Notes: a model not told the origin generated them from the sequence alone. Shown: positions 25,341 through 34,483, counted from the stretch's first letter. The stretch is DNA of 64,000 nt from Novosphingobium barchaimii LL02 (GCF_001046635.1 NZ_KQ130452.1:670668-734667); one strand, 5' to 3'. Numbers and translations are program-made.

Positions 25341-26498
25341 TTGAAGTCCAGTCTGAATGCTCTGAAGCTCGTCCTTGCCGCCGCGCTGCCCGCCAGCGCC
25401 GCCGGGGCCGCCGTTCCCACGCCGCCAGCCCAATTGGCACCGATCCCGGTCAGCATCCTTGTTGACCTCGGATCGGGCCAGGTGCTGGAACAGCGACACG
25501 CGGACACGCCTTTCTTGCCCGCCTCGGTGACGAAGGTGATGACCGCCTACGTCGCCTTCGAGGAGATCGGCGCGGGCCGCCTCAGCATGGAGCGCAAATT
25601 CAACGAGCGGCCTGAGACGGAGCGGGAATGGTTCGCGAAAGGTACGAATATGTACCTGACAACGAAAGATTTTCCGACAACGCGCGACTTGCTCCACGGC
25701 ATCATGACCGCATCGGCCAACGATGCAGCAGTCGTGCTGGGCGAAGGCTATGCGGGCAGCGTGGCGGGATGGGCGGCAAAGATGAACGACGCCGCTCGCC
25801 GGCTCGGTATGACGCGCAGCCATTACAATACACCCAATGGCTGGATGGACGGCGGCAACACTTACGTCACCGCCAGCGATCTGGTGCGGCTGGCTGATGC
25901 GATGATCACCCGCTACCCCGACCTTTACCGTGAGTTTTCCGGCCACAAGCGCTGGCTCTGGCGCGATGTCGTCATGCGCAGCCATGACCCGACGGTAGGC
26001 GTGGTGCCCGGCGCGGACGGCATCAAGACCGGCTACACCCGCGAGGCGGGCTACAACTTCCTCGGCACTGCCGAGCGTGGCGGCCGCCGCATCGTCATGG
26101 TGCTGGCCGGTTCACCGTTGCCCAAGGTGCGCGATGATGCTGCGAAGGCGCTCCTCGAATGGGGCTTCGCCGCGTGGGATACGCGCCATCTGTTCGATCA
26201 GGGGCAAACCGTGGCGCAGGCCCGCATCCAGGGCGGAGACGCGCGCACTCTGCCGCTCGTCGCCAATCGCGAGGTTCATGCCACCATCGCGCGCGGTAGC
26301 CGGCCCAAAATCACCCTCGCGGTCCATTATCGCGGTCCGATCGTGGCCCCGGTCCGCAAGGGTGAGCAGGTTGGCGAACTGGAAATCCGGGTCGCTGGCC
26401 TCGCGCCGGGCCGCGTGCCGCTTTACGCCGGGCGCGATGTCGGCAAGGCCGGTACGCTGGACAGGCTGTGGAACGGGTTTATCAACCTCTTCACATGA
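25341..26498 (+). CDS. dacC: D-alanyl-D-alanine carboxypeptidase (PBP5/6 type)
   Basis: The 385-residue serine peptidase S11 has a signal peptide (to about 24). SxxK is Ser62-Val-Thr-Lys65 in LPASVTKVM, the SxN motif is in TASANDAAV, and KTG is in GIKTGYTREAGYN. A PBP5 C-terminal beta domain follows, and an amphipathic tail (GTLDRLWNGFINLFT) anchors it to the inner membrane. It trims pentapeptide stems. The start is a TTG with GGGAG about 10 nt upstream, as no ATG is near. Its stop overlaps the tmk start (ATGA). Confidence 0.94.
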   Translation: MKSSLNALKLVLAAALPASAAGAAVPTPPAQLAPIPVSILVDLGSGQVLEQRHADTPFLPASVTKVMTAYVAFEEIGAGRLSMERKFNERPETEREWFAKGTNMYLTTKDFPTTRDLLHGIMTASANDAAVVLGEGYAGSVAGWAAKMNDAARRLGMTRSHYNTPNGWMDGGNTYVTASDLVRLADAMITRYPDLYREFSGHKRWLWRDVVMRSHDPTVGVVPGADGIKTGYTREAGYNFLGTAERGGRRIVMVLAGSPLPKVRDDAAKALLEWGFAAWDTRHLFDQGQTVAQARIQGGDARTLPLVANREVHATIARGSRPKITLAVHYRGPIVAPVRKGEQVGELEIRVAGLAPGRVPLYAGRDVGKAGTLDRLWNGFINLFT

Positions 26499-27145
26499 TG
26501 CAGGGAAGATTCATCGCGCTCGAAGGCGGGGAGGGGGCTGGCAAGTCCACGCAGGCCCGGCTGTTGGCTGACGCCCTGCGTGAACGGGGGCTGGAAGTCG
26601 TGACCACACGGGAGCCGGGCGGCACGCCGGGGGCTGAGGCGATCCGCGCCCTGCTCCTCAACGGTGTCGAGGGCGATCAGGGCGAAAGCTGGAACCCGCG
26701 CGCAGAGGCGCTGTTGTTCGCCGCTGCCCGTTCGGACCACGTCCACCGCCTGATCCGCCCGGCATTGGCACGCGGCGCCTGGGTTATCTGCGACCGTTAT
26801 CTCGATTCGAGCCGGGCCTACCAGGGCGGCGGTAGCGGATTGTCCGACGCCGATATCGGCCTGCTCCACCAGATCGGAAGCGAGGGCCTCCTGCCCGACC
26901 TTGCCTTGCTGGTCGAAGTGTCTCCCGAAGTCGCGGTCCAACGTCTTTCTTTACGCGACACAGACGGATCGGACCGCATCGGCGGCCGTAACAGCGCTTA
27001 CCACGCCCGCGTCGCCAGCGCCTTTTCGGCTTTTGCGACGTCCGAACCGGAGCGATTCGCCCGCATTGATGGCAACGGCGACCCGGCATCGACCCATGCG
27101 CTCGTGCTTGCCGCGCTCGAAGCATTGCTGACCGGGGACGCATGA
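26495..27145 (+). CDS. tmk: Thymidylate kinase
   Basis: Phosphorylates dTMP to dTDP. The P-loop is EGGEGAGKST (about 9-18), followed by TTREPGGTPGAEAIR and DRYLDSSRAYQGGG, the DR[YF]xxSxxAYQ substrate/lid motif. The 216 residues match bacterial TMPK. Start ATG 26495 overlaps the dacC stop by 4 nt, and its own stop overlaps holB by 4 nt, so translation is coupled. Placement with holB and metG is usual in alphaproteobacteria. Confidence 0.97.
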   Translation: MMQGRFIALEGGEGAGKSTQARLLADALRERGLEVVTTREPGGTPGAEAIRALLLNGVEGDQGESWNPRAEALLFAAARSDHVHRLIRPALARGAWVICDRYLDSSRAYQGGGSGLSDADIGLLHQIGSEGLLPDLALLVEVSPEVAVQRLSLRDTDGSDRIGGRNSAYHARVASAFSAFATSEPERFARIDGNGDPASTHALVLAALEALLTGDA

Positions 27146-28110
27146 ACGCTGCTTTTATCGGCCAGGACGCGGCGTGGCAGGAATGGCTGTCTGCTATCGC
27201 CTCCGTGCGAATGCACCATGCCTGGCTGCTGAGCGGCGCCAAGGGACTGGGCAAGCGCGCCTTCGCCCGCGCTGCTGCCGCTGAGCTGGTTCGGATACCG
27301 GGCCAGTCGGTGCCCGAGGTTGATGGCCATCCCGATATCCTGATCCTCGAACACCTTCCCGCCAATGACGACGAGGCGAAGAAGAAGGCCGAGGGCAAGC
27401 CCTACCAGACCAAGCGCAACATCACAGTCGATCAGGTGCGGGCGATGATCCGCCGTCTCGTCACCAAACCTACGCTGGGCGAGAAGCGAGCGATCATCAT
27501 CGATCCGGCCGACGACATGGAGAAGGGCGCCGTCAACGCTCTGCTTAAAGCGCTGGAAGAGCCGCCGTTCGGCACCTACTTCCTGCTGCTGACGCACCAG
27601 CCCGGGCGCCTGCTGCCGACCGTCCGCTCGCGCTGCCGGGTTTTGCGCTTCGCCGCGCTGGGCGCGGGGGAACTCGACACGATGATTCAGCAGGGCGCGC
27701 CCCATGCGGACGCCGCTGCACGCGCCGCCGCCATCGCCGCATCACACGGCTCGCCCGGCGTCGCGCTTGATTTCGTCGAACATGACCTTGGCGGCATCCA
27801 CCGGCTGATGCTGCGTATTTTGCGCGAGGGCGACGCCCAGTTCCACTTGCGCGGTTTACTTGCCGACGAGATGGGCGCCCGCCCGGCCCGGGACCGCCAG
27901 ATCGCGACGCTCGAACTGGCGCGCTCGGTGCTGGTCCACCAGCTTCGCGATGCTTCCCGCGCCCGGCAGATGAAAATCATCGAAGCGCACGGCGTGCTGA
28001 CGAAGTTGTCGACTCAGGCCTCCACCTACAATTTCGACGCCGGGCTCCTCATAATGGAAATTGGCGGGTTGCTGGCCTCGACCGCGATGCCTAGAGAAGC
28101 GGCTCGCTAG
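27142..28110 (+). CDS. holB: DNA polymerase III subunit delta'
   Basis: The 322-residue clamp-loader subunit has a degenerate P-loop (LSGAKGLGKRAFARA, about 31-45), as is usual for delta', which does not hydrolyse ATP. Sensor-1-like KPTLGEKRAIIIDPADDMEKGAVNALLKALEEPP and the SRC motif (TVRSRCRVLRF) follow. It loads beta clamps with the delta and tau/gamma subunits. The start is coupled to tmk by a 4-nt overlap. Its C-terminal collar is short but complete. Confidence 0.95.
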   Translation: MNAAFIGQDAAWQEWLSAIASVRMHHAWLLSGAKGLGKRAFARAAAAELVRIPGQSVPEVDGHPDILILEHLPANDDEAKKKAEGKPYQTKRNITVDQVRAMIRRLVTKPTLGEKRAIIIDPADDMEKGAVNALLKALEEPPFGTYFLLLTHQPGRLLPTVRSRCRVLRFAALGAGELDTMIQQGAPHADAAARAAAIAASHGSPGVALDFVEHDLGGIHRLMLRILREGDAQFHLRGLLADEMGARPARDRQIATLELARSVLVHQLRDASRARQMKIIEAHGVLTKLSTQASTYNFDAGLLIMEIGGLLASTAMPREAAR

Positions 28111-28203
28111 CGTATTTTTGCGATGGGCCGAATGATGCGGCACCTTCTTCAGAAAATACATGAGCTTTGTACATTAAACATCAGATAGAAAGCGCGACGC
28201 CGC

Positions 28204-29763
28204 ATGGGCGAGCCCTATTACATCACGACCGCGATCAGCTACCCGAACGGTAAGCCGCACATCGGCCACGCCTACGAGGCAATTGCCGCCGACGTCATCG
28301 CCCGCTTCAAGAAGGCGGAAGGTTTCGACGTCCGCTTCCAGACCGGCACGGACGAGCATGGCCTGAAAATGGCCCAAAAAGCGCGCGAACTGGACACGAC
28401 GCCTGCTGACCTCGCGACGGAAATGTCTCAACATTTCCGTGATATGTGCGATACTCTTAACATCGGATACGATGTTTTCATCCGCACCACCGAACCGCGC
28501 CACCACGCTGCAACACAGAAATTGTGGAAGCGTATGGAGGCTGCCGGCGACCTCTATCTCGACCGCTACGAGGGCTGGTACTCGGTGCGGGACGAAGCCT
28601 ACTACGACGAAAGTGAACTCGTCGCAGGCGAGGGCGGCGAAAAGCTGTCCCCCCAAGGCACGCCAGTGGAGTGGACCGTCGAGGAATCGTGGTTCTTCCG
28701 CCTTTCCAAATATCAGGACAAACTGCTCGAACTCTACGGATCGAGCGATTTCATCCGTCCCGACAGCCGCAAGAACGAGATCCTGCGTTTCGTCGAAGGC
28801 GGCCTGCGGGACCTCTCGGTATCGCGCACCAGCTTCGACTGGGGCATCAAGGTGCCCGGCAGCGACAACCATGTGATGTATGTCTGGGTCGATGCCCTGA
28901 CGAACTACATCACTGGCCTCGGCTTCCCCGAGGAGGACGGCGATTACGCGAAATTCTGGCCCGCAGATCTGCATCTGATCGGCAAGGATATCGTACGTTT
29001 CCACACGGTCTATTGGCCGGCCTTCCTGATGAGCGCCGGACTGCCTTTGCCCAAGCAGGTCTTCGGCCACGGTTTCCTGCTGAACCGCGGCCAGAAGGAA
29101 TCGAAGTCCTTGGGCAACGTCACCGATCCCATCGGTTTGGCTGAAACTTTCGGCGTTGACGCGGTGCGTTACTTCCTCCTGCGCGAAGTCGCGTTCGGCC
29201 AGGACGGTTCGTGGTCGCACGAGGCCATCGTGACGCGTGCAAACGCGGAACTGGCCAACAGCTTCGGCAACCTCGCGCAGCGCAGCTTATCCATGATCTT
29301 CAAGAACATGGATGGCGAAGTTAAGGCCGACTTGCCAGAAACCAAAGCCGACGCAGCACTGTTCGCTGCTGTCGACGAGGGCATTGCCGGACTACGCGCC
29401 GCCTTCGATGCACTCGACTTCAGCAACGGCCTGGACGCTTGGATGCGTGCGGTGTTCGCATGTAACCAGTACGTGGACGAACAGGCTCCCTGGACGCTGC
29501 GCAAGACTGATCCGTCCCGCATGGAAGCGGTCCTGATGACGCTTTTTCGCGTCGTGCGCGACCTTGCCATCGCCGTGCGCCCCGTGGTGCCCGCATCAAT
29601 CGACGCCCTGCTCGACCAGATGGGGCTGGTCCCCGAAGCGCGCGATTACGCCGCGCTGGCGGACAAGGGCTGGTTGGCCGCACTGGTCGCCACGGGGTAT
29701 AAGGTCGACAAGCCCGTGGGAGTCTTCCCCCGCCTTGAAATGCCGGAGGTGGCGCCCGTCTGA
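28204..29763 (+). CDS. metG: Methionyl-tRNA synthetase
   Basis: The 519-residue class I aminoacyl-tRNA synthetase charges tRNA-Met. HIGH is in KPHIGHAYEAI (about 17-27). The KMSKS loop reads KESKSLGN (about 299-306), with Glu in place of Met. The zinc knuckle (CxxC pairs) of larger MetRS forms is absent between GWYSVRDEAYYDE and the ESWFFRLS motif, so this is the short form. No C-terminal tRNA-binding EMAP domain is present. The next gene overlaps its TGA by one base. Confidence 0.97.
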   Translation: MGEPYYITTAISYPNGKPHIGHAYEAIAADVIARFKKAEGFDVRFQTGTDEHGLKMAQKARELDTTPADLATEMSQHFRDMCDTLNIGYDVFIRTTEPRHHAATQKLWKRMEAAGDLYLDRYEGWYSVRDEAYYDESELVAGEGGEKLSPQGTPVEWTVEESWFFRLSKYQDKLLELYGSSDFIRPDSRKNEILRFVEGGLRDLSVSRTSFDWGIKVPGSDNHVMYVWVDALTNYITGLGFPEEDGDYAKFWPADLHLIGKDIVRFHTVYWPAFLMSAGLPLPKQVFGHGFLLNRGQKESKSLGNVTDPIGLAETFGVDAVRYFLLREVAFGQDGSWSHEAIVTRANAELANSFGNLAQRSLSMIFKNMDGEVKADLPETKADAALFAAVDEGIAGLRAAFDALDFSNGLDAWMRAVFACNQYVDEQAPWTLRKTDPSRMEAVLMTLFRVVRDLAIAVRPVVPASIDALLDQMGLVPEARDYAALADKGWLAALVATGYKVDKPVGVFPRLEMPEVAPV

Positions 29764-30554
29764 TGCTGATCGATTCGCACTGCCATCTCGAATACGAAGG
29801 CCTCGTTGAGGATCAGCAGTCCGTGCTCGCCCGCGCCCGCGCAGCCGGAATTGCCGGGTTTCTCAACATCTCGACGCGGCAGCGCGAATGGGACCGCGTG
29901 GTCGCCACCGCCGCGCGTGAGCGCGACGTCTGGGCGTCGATCGGCATCCATCCGCATGAAGCCGATCAGCACGCGGATCTGGGCGAGGGCGCTTTGCTTG
30001 AAGCCGCAGCGCACCCCCGGGTGATTGCCATCGGCGAGACAGGGCTCGATTACTATTACGATAAGTCCGACCGTGCCGTGCAGCAGGCGCTGTTTCGCAC
30101 TCACATCGCCGTGGCGCGCGAAACCGGCCTGCCGATCATCATTCACACGCGTGATGCCGAGGACGATACCGCCAGTATCCTCAAGGATGAAATGGGGAAG
30201 GGGGCGTTTCCGGCGCTGATCCACTGCTTCACCGCCAGCGCCGAATTCGGCCACAAGGTGCTCGATCTGGGGCTGACGATCAGCATTTCGGGCATCGTAA
30301 CTTTCAAGAACGCCAAAGATTTGCAGGAGGTCGTGAAGGTGATTCCTGAAGACCGACTGCTGGTGGAAACCGACTCGCCGTTCCTGGCGCCGATCCCGCA
30401 TCGCGGCCGCAAGTGCGAGCCGGCTTTCACCGCCGACACCGCGCGCTTTGTTGCAGACCTGCGCGGCGTGACCCTGGAGCAGCTGGGCGAAACAACCACG
30501 CGCAATTTCTTCGGCCTGTTCACCAAGGCAGCTTACGCGGACAGTCCCGCGTGA
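29763..30554 (+). CDS. TatD family metal-dependent hydrolase
   Basis: The 263-residue TIM-barrel hydrolase has IDSHCHLEY (HxH metal ligands at about 6-8), IGETGLDYYYDKSD (Glu ligand), PIIIHTRDAEDD (His), LIHCFTA (His) and VETDSPFLAP (Asp). TatD proteins are 3'-5' DNases or ssDNA/RNA nucleases in DNA repair and quality control. It sits one base into the metG stop, so it is part of the same operon. Confidence 0.94.
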   Translation: MLIDSHCHLEYEGLVEDQQSVLARARAAGIAGFLNISTRQREWDRVVATAARERDVWASIGIHPHEADQHADLGEGALLEAAAHPRVIAIGETGLDYYYDKSDRAVQQALFRTHIAVARETGLPIIIHTRDAEDDTASILKDEMGKGAFPALIHCFTASAEFGHKVLDLGLTISISGIVTFKNAKDLQEVVKVIPEDRLLVETDSPFLAPIPHRGRKCEPAFTADTARFVADLRGVTLEQLGETTTRNFFGLFTKAAYADSPA

Positions 30555-31333
30555 AACTGACCATCCTCGGAAGCGGTACGTCCACGGGTGTACCGCGTCT
30601 TGGCGGCGAGGACGGCAAGGCCGATTGGGGGCTGTGCGATCCTGAGGAGCCCCGCAACCGCCGCACCCGTGTCGCCATCATGGTCGAAAGCGACGCTGGT
30701 TCGCGGATCCTGGTCGATACCCCGACGGACTTGCGAGCGCAGCTTCTGGCGAACGAATTCCATCGCATCGACGCGGTGTTTTGGACCCACGACCACGCCG
30801 ATCACTGCCACGGAATCGATGACCTTCGTCCCCTGCGCTACGGCCGTGCAGGGCCGATCCCGGGCTTCGCCGCATCGGAAACCGTGCGCAGGCTGCGCCA
30901 GCGTTTCGGCTATGTCTTTGCGGGCCAGTTCGGTTATCCCACATTGGTTTCGCTGGATAATCTTGACACTCTCCGGCTGTGCGAAGGTTTTCGGGTAGGC
31001 CATACCCAGATGCCTCACGGCCCAGCCGAATCCACCGGTTTTCTCTTCGATGCTGACGGAAAATCAATCGGTTACGCAACGGACTTCAGCGAGATCACCA
31101 AAGGCATGGTAGACTTGTTCTACGGCTGCGACGTGCTCGTCATCGACTGCCTGCGCCGCGAACCGCATCCGACCCATTCGCATCTGGCCATGTCGCTCGA
31201 ACTGGCTTCCGTCTGCCGGGTCGGCATGGCGGTGTTGACCCATCTCGACAAGAGCATGGACTATGCAACGCTGAGCGCGCAGGTTCCCGAGAATGTCCAT
31301 ATTGCCTACGACGGGTTGGTGATCACGCCATGA
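30551..31333 (+). CDS. MBL-fold metallo-hydrolase, PhnP-like
   Basis: The 260-residue protein starts at a GTG overlapping the tatD stop (GTGA). KLTILGSGTSTGVPRLGG is the PhnP-type start, and THDHADHCHGIDDLRPL carries the HxHxDH zinc motif. ATDFSEITKG, then DCLRREPHPTHSHL, give further ligands. PhnP is a cyclic phosphodiesterase; in sphingomonads this gene is a stable neighbour of tatD, so it may have a nucleic-acid or cyclic-nucleotide substrate. The reaction itself is inferred. Confidence 0.9.
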   Translation: MKLTILGSGTSTGVPRLGGEDGKADWGLCDPEEPRNRRTRVAIMVESDAGSRILVDTPTDLRAQLLANEFHRIDAVFWTHDHADHCHGIDDLRPLRYGRAGPIPGFAASETVRRLRQRFGYVFAGQFGYPTLVSLDNLDTLRLCEGFRVGHTQMPHGPAESTGFLFDADGKSIGYATDFSEITKGMVDLFYGCDVLVIDCLRREPHPTHSHLAMSLELASVCRVGMAVLTHLDKSMDYATLSAQVPENVHIAYDGLVITP

Positions 31334-31515
31334 GCCAGACAGCCATGTTCATGTCGGCTATCTCATTGATTGGTTGCCTGATCCTGGTGACGCGCAATTC
31401 CCAGCTTCACTCGCTTGGTGCGGGCAAAACAATGCGGCTTGTTGCGATATGGGCGGCGATCATCATCGGGCTTGTGCTGATCATCCAGTTGTCCGGTTTC
31501 CGGATACAGCCTTGA
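31330..31515 (+). CDS. Small two-helix membrane protein, unknown function
   Basis: Sixty-one residues with two predicted membrane helices: MFMSAISLIGCLILV (about 6-20) and LVAIWAAIIIGLVLIIQL (about 37-54). A basic loop (TRNSQLHSLGAGKTMR) lies between them. It overlaps the MBL-fold gene by 4 nt (ATGA) and ends the tmk-holB-metG-tatD operon. I recognise no family. Its coupling to the nuclease/hydrolase genes suggests a conserved function. Confidence 0.8.
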   Translation: MSQTAMFMSAISLIGCLILVTRNSQLHSLGAGKTMRLVAIWAAIIIGLVLIIQLSGFRIQP

Positions 31516-31610
31516 CGGCGCTTCTCGGAACAATCGTGAATTTAACATAAGATATATTATCGGTTTCATCTGAGCCGGCAAGAACAGCGTTTTCTAATGG
31601 GCAGGAACAG

Positions 31611-32390
31611 ATGACTGACAGCCGTCACCAGCAAATCGACCGCCTCCTTGCCATCATGGCTCGTCTGCGTGATCCGCAGACTGGCTGTGAATGGGATCGC
31701 GAGCAGACTTTCGCCACGATCGCCCCTTATACGATCGAGGAAGCCTACGAAGTGGCCGAAGCGATTGCCCAGGCTGATCTTGCATCGCTGCGCGACGAAC
31801 TCGGCGATCTGCTGCTCCAGGTCGTATTCCATGCCCGCATGGCCGAGGAGCTTGGCCATTTCACCTTTGCCGACGTTGCTTCCGCGATTTCGAACAAGCT
31901 GGAAGCCCGTCATCCGCACATCTTCGGTGACGACGTATCCGGCGATGCCCAGACCGAGCGCTGGGAGGCGATCAAGGCTGAGGAACGTGCTGCCAAGGGT
32001 GCGACCAGCGCCATAGACGGCGTGGCGATTTCGCTTCCGGGTCTGATGCGCGCGGAGAAGCTGCAGAAGCGCGCCGCGAGAGTGGGCTTCGATTGGCCTG
32101 ACCCCAGCGGCGCCGCTGACAAGGTCCGCGAAGAGATGGCGGAACTGGATGAAGCTTCGGCGGCGGACAAGCTGGAGGAAGCGGGCGACCTGCTGTTCGC
32201 GGCGGTCAACCTCGTGCGCCTGAACGGTATCGCCCCGGAGGACGCTTTGCGTGCGGCGAACACCAAGTTCGAACGGCGTTTTCGGGGTATGGAGACGTTG
32301 GCAGCAGGCGACGGCGTCGATTTTGCCAGCCTGTCGCTTGAGGAACAGGAAGCCTACTGGCAGGCAGTCAAACGTGCTGAAAAGGCGTGA
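31611..32390 (+). CDS. mazG: Nucleoside triphosphate pyrophosphohydrolase
   Basis: The 259-residue protein has two MazG domains. The first shows CEWDREQTFATIAPYTIEEAYEVAEAI and ELGDLLLQVVFHARMAEE, supplying the EExxE/ExxD Mg2+ ligands. The second has VREEMAELDEASAADKLEEAGDLLFAAVNLVR. It hydrolyses NTPs to NMP and PPi, clearing damaged nucleotides and lowering ppGpp under stress. It is preceded by 95 bp with an AT-rich segment (ATTTAACATAAGATATATTA) that may be its own promoter. Confidence 0.95.
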   Translation: MTDSRHQQIDRLLAIMARLRDPQTGCEWDREQTFATIAPYTIEEAYEVAEAIAQADLASLRDELGDLLLQVVFHARMAEELGHFTFADVASAISNKLEARHPHIFGDDVSGDAQTERWEAIKAEERAAKGATSAIDGVAISLPGLMRAEKLQKRAARVGFDWPDPSGAADKVREEMAELDEASAADKLEEAGDLLFAAVNLVRLNGIAPEDALRAANTKFERRFRGMETLAAGDGVDFASLSLEEQEAYWQAVKRAEKA

Positions 32391-32403
32391 TTTGAAGTGA
32401 GTG

Positions 32404-32437
32404 CCCTCCCCATCGCTTCGCGACAGGGAGGGTTTGG
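32404..32437. terminator. Possible terminator hairpin between convergent mazG and hflX
   Basis: A CCCTCCC / GGGAGGG stem (32404-32410 and 32426-32432) has a 15-nt loop and is followed by TTTGGGG. The stem is short, so the call is weak, but the position between two convergent stops fits. Confidence 0.4.
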
Positions 32438-32440
32438 GGC

Positions 32441-33850
32441 TCAAAGTGACGTAAAACGGCCCAGTTCACGCTCGGAGAGACGCGCCTGGATACGCAGCAG
32501 AGGCCCCTCCTCTCCTTCGCCCGCATCTTCCTCGGCCACGACTTCGCCGCGGGCGTGGAGGAAGGCAAGGCGCTGGCCATCGGCGGCCGGGATCACGAAG
32601 CTGTAGACCTTCGAACCCAGCGTCAGCGTGCGGCTGACGACGGCCAGCATATCGTCACAGCCCTCTCCGGTCAGCGCTGAGACGGGGATGATAGTCTCGC
32701 CGTCACGGTGCGACATCGCTTCGCGCAGCGCTTCGATCTGCTCGGGAGCAAGCAGGTCCCACTTGTTCCAGACCTCGATGATCGGGATCAAGGGAGCGGG
32801 CCCCTCCTCTTCCTCATCGTCGCGGCCCCAGCCTATGACGCGGTCATCCTGTTCCTTGCGGCGCAGGGCCCGTTCGTCGATCTTCGGCTCCATCACGCCA
32901 AGGTCGGCAAGAATGTCGAGAACCTGACGTTTCTGGGCCTCGGTATCGGGATTGGCCATGTCGCGAACGTGGACGATGACGTCAGCGGCGGTCACTTCTT
33001 CCAGGGTAGCGCGAAAAGCGGCGACGAGCTGGGTCGGCAGGTCCGAGATGAACCCCACGGTGTCCGACAGGATCGCCTTTTCGAGACCCGGCAGACGGAC
33101 TGCGCGCATCGTCGGGTCCAGCGTGGCGAAGAGGAGGTCTTCCGCCATGACTTCCGCGCCGGTCAGGCGGTTGAACAGGGTCGATTTACCGGCATTGGTA
33201 TACCCGACCAGGGCGACGATCGGCCAGGGCGCCTTCTCGCGCCTGTCGCGGTGCAGGCCGCGCGTGCGGCGGACCTGTTCCAGTTCGCGGCGGATCTTCG
33301 CCATGCGGTCGCGGATCAGGCGGCGATCCGCCTCGATCTGGGTTTCGCCCGGGCCGCCGAGGAAGCCGAAGCCGCCGCGCTGACGCTCAAGGTGGGTCCA
33401 GCTGCGAACAAGGCGACCAGCCTGGTAATCGAGGTGAGCGAGTTCGACCTGCAGACGGCCTTCCGCCGTCGCCGCGCGTTCGCCGAAGATTTCCAGGATC
33501 AGCCCGGTGCGGTCGATGACCTTACGCTTGAGCTTTTCTTCCAGATTGCGCTGCTGGATCGCGGTGAGCGAGCCATCGACGATGATCAGCTCGGCTTCAT
33601 GCAGCGTGCAGGCGACCGAGATGTTCTGGATCTGGCCTTCGCCGAACAGCGTGGCGGCGCGCGGTTCGCGGATCACGATGGCCATCGCTTCGACCACTTC
33701 CAGCCCGATCGCAAGGGCGAGGCCCTTTGCTTCTTCCAGCCGGGCATCAACATCAAGGTCGGCCATCTGGCCCCGAGGGCCACGCATTTGCGGATAAACG
33801 ACGAGGGCACGCGCACCGCGCGTGACCTCATCCATAAGTTCGTCGTTCAA
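32441..33850 (-). CDS. hflX: GTPase HflX, ribosome-associated
   Basis: The 469-residue TRAFAC GTPase has an N-terminal HflX domain (GLALAIGLEVVEAMAIVIREP), a long coiled coil, and a G domain. The G domain has GYTNAGKSTLFNRLTG (G1), DTVGFISDLP (G3) and NKWD (G4). HflX binds 50S subunits and rescues stalled or dimerised ribosomes after heat stress. The first in-frame start is TTG 33850, with ATG at 33835 as an alternative. It lies 27 bp after hfq in the conserved hfq-hflX order. Confidence 0.94.
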   Translation of the reverse strand: MNDELMDEVTRGARALVVYPQMRGPRGQMADLDVDARLEEAKGLALAIGLEVVEAMAIVIREPRAATLFGEGQIQNISVACTLHEAELIIVDGSLTAIQQRNLEEKLKRKVIDRTGLILEIFGERAATAEGRLQVELAHLDYQAGRLVRSWTHLERQRGGFGFLGGPGETQIEADRRLIRDRMAKIRRELEQVRRTRGLHRDRREKAPWPIVALVGYTNAGKSTLFNRLTGAEVMAEDLLFATLDPTMRAVRLPGLEKAILSDTVGFISDLPTQLVAAFRATLEEVTAADVIVHVRDMANPDTEAQKRQVLDILADLGVMEPKIDERALRRKEQDDRVIGWGRDDEEEEGPAPLIPIIEVWNKWDLLAPEQIEALREAMSHRDGETIIPVSALTGEGCDDMLAVVSRTLTLGSKVYSFVIPAADGQRLAFLHARGEVVAEEDAGEGEEGPLLRIQARLSERELGRFTSL

Positions 33851-33877
33851 ATCAGTTCAGCTTCCAGAGTCGCGACG

Positions 33878-34483
33878 TCAATCGTCGGCTTCCTCATGCG
33901 CCTGAAGGTCGACCGGAGTCACGGGCTGAATCGTCGAAACGGCATGCTTGTAGGCAAGCTGTACGTACCCTTCGCGTTCCAGCAGCATGCAGAACAGGTC
34001 GTATGCTGCGACGCGGCCCTGAAGCATGACGCCGTTGATGAGGAACATCGTCACCTGCACGCCGGCGTTGCGGATGCTGGAAAGGAACACGTCCTGCAGG
34101 ACACGCAGCTTCTTCGCGCTTTCCGAGCCGTTCGAGAACTGGCGCGCATCGACCGGGGTCGACGGCATGATGGTCGAGATCGCATGCTTGTAGACGAGCT
34201 GAGACTGGCCGTCGCGGCGCAGCAGGATCGAGAAATTGTCGAACCAGGTAACGATGCCCTGGAGCTTCACGCCCTTGACCAGAAACATGGTGACCGGGGT
34301 CTTGTTCTTGCGCAGGAGATTGAGGAACTGGTCCTGAAGGTTCTGTCCCTTGCCTGCGGCGGGCGCTGCAGGTGCCGACGTACCGGCGCTTACCGGAACT
34401 GCGGCGTTTACAGCGACTTCAGCCGGCTCAGCGGCAGGTGCCGGAGTGGGCTTGGGGCGCGCCGTGAGAGTTCGACCAGCCAT
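33878..34483 (-). CDS. hfq: RNA chaperone Hfq with two tandem Sm domains
   Basis: Canonical Hfq is about 80-100 residues, but this protein has 201. After a 45-residue Pro/Ala-rich N-terminus, Sm domain 1 spans about 47-111 ([15 protein letters not shown] at 81-84, YKHAIST at 98-104). Sm domain 2 spans about 127-191 ([15 protein letters not shown] at 161-164, YKHAVST at 178-184). The two are spaced exactly 80 residues apart, joined by a 15-residue linker. Both keep the proximal YKH uridine-binding motif, while only domain 1 keeps the FDxF sequence. A ring of three chains is an attractive inference. It acts as sRNA-mRNA matchmaker and lies between ntrX and hflX. Confidence 0.95.
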   Translation of the reverse strand: MAGRTLTARPKPTPAPAAEPAEVAVNAAVPVSAGTSAPAAPAAGKGQNLQDQFLNLLRKNKTPVTMFLVKGVKLQGIVTWFDNFSILLRRDGQSQLVYKHAISTIMPSTPVDARQFSNGSESAKKLRVLQDVFLSSIRNAGVQVTMFLINGVMLQGRVAAYDLFCMLLEREGYVQLAYKHAVSTIQPVTPVDLQAHEEADD

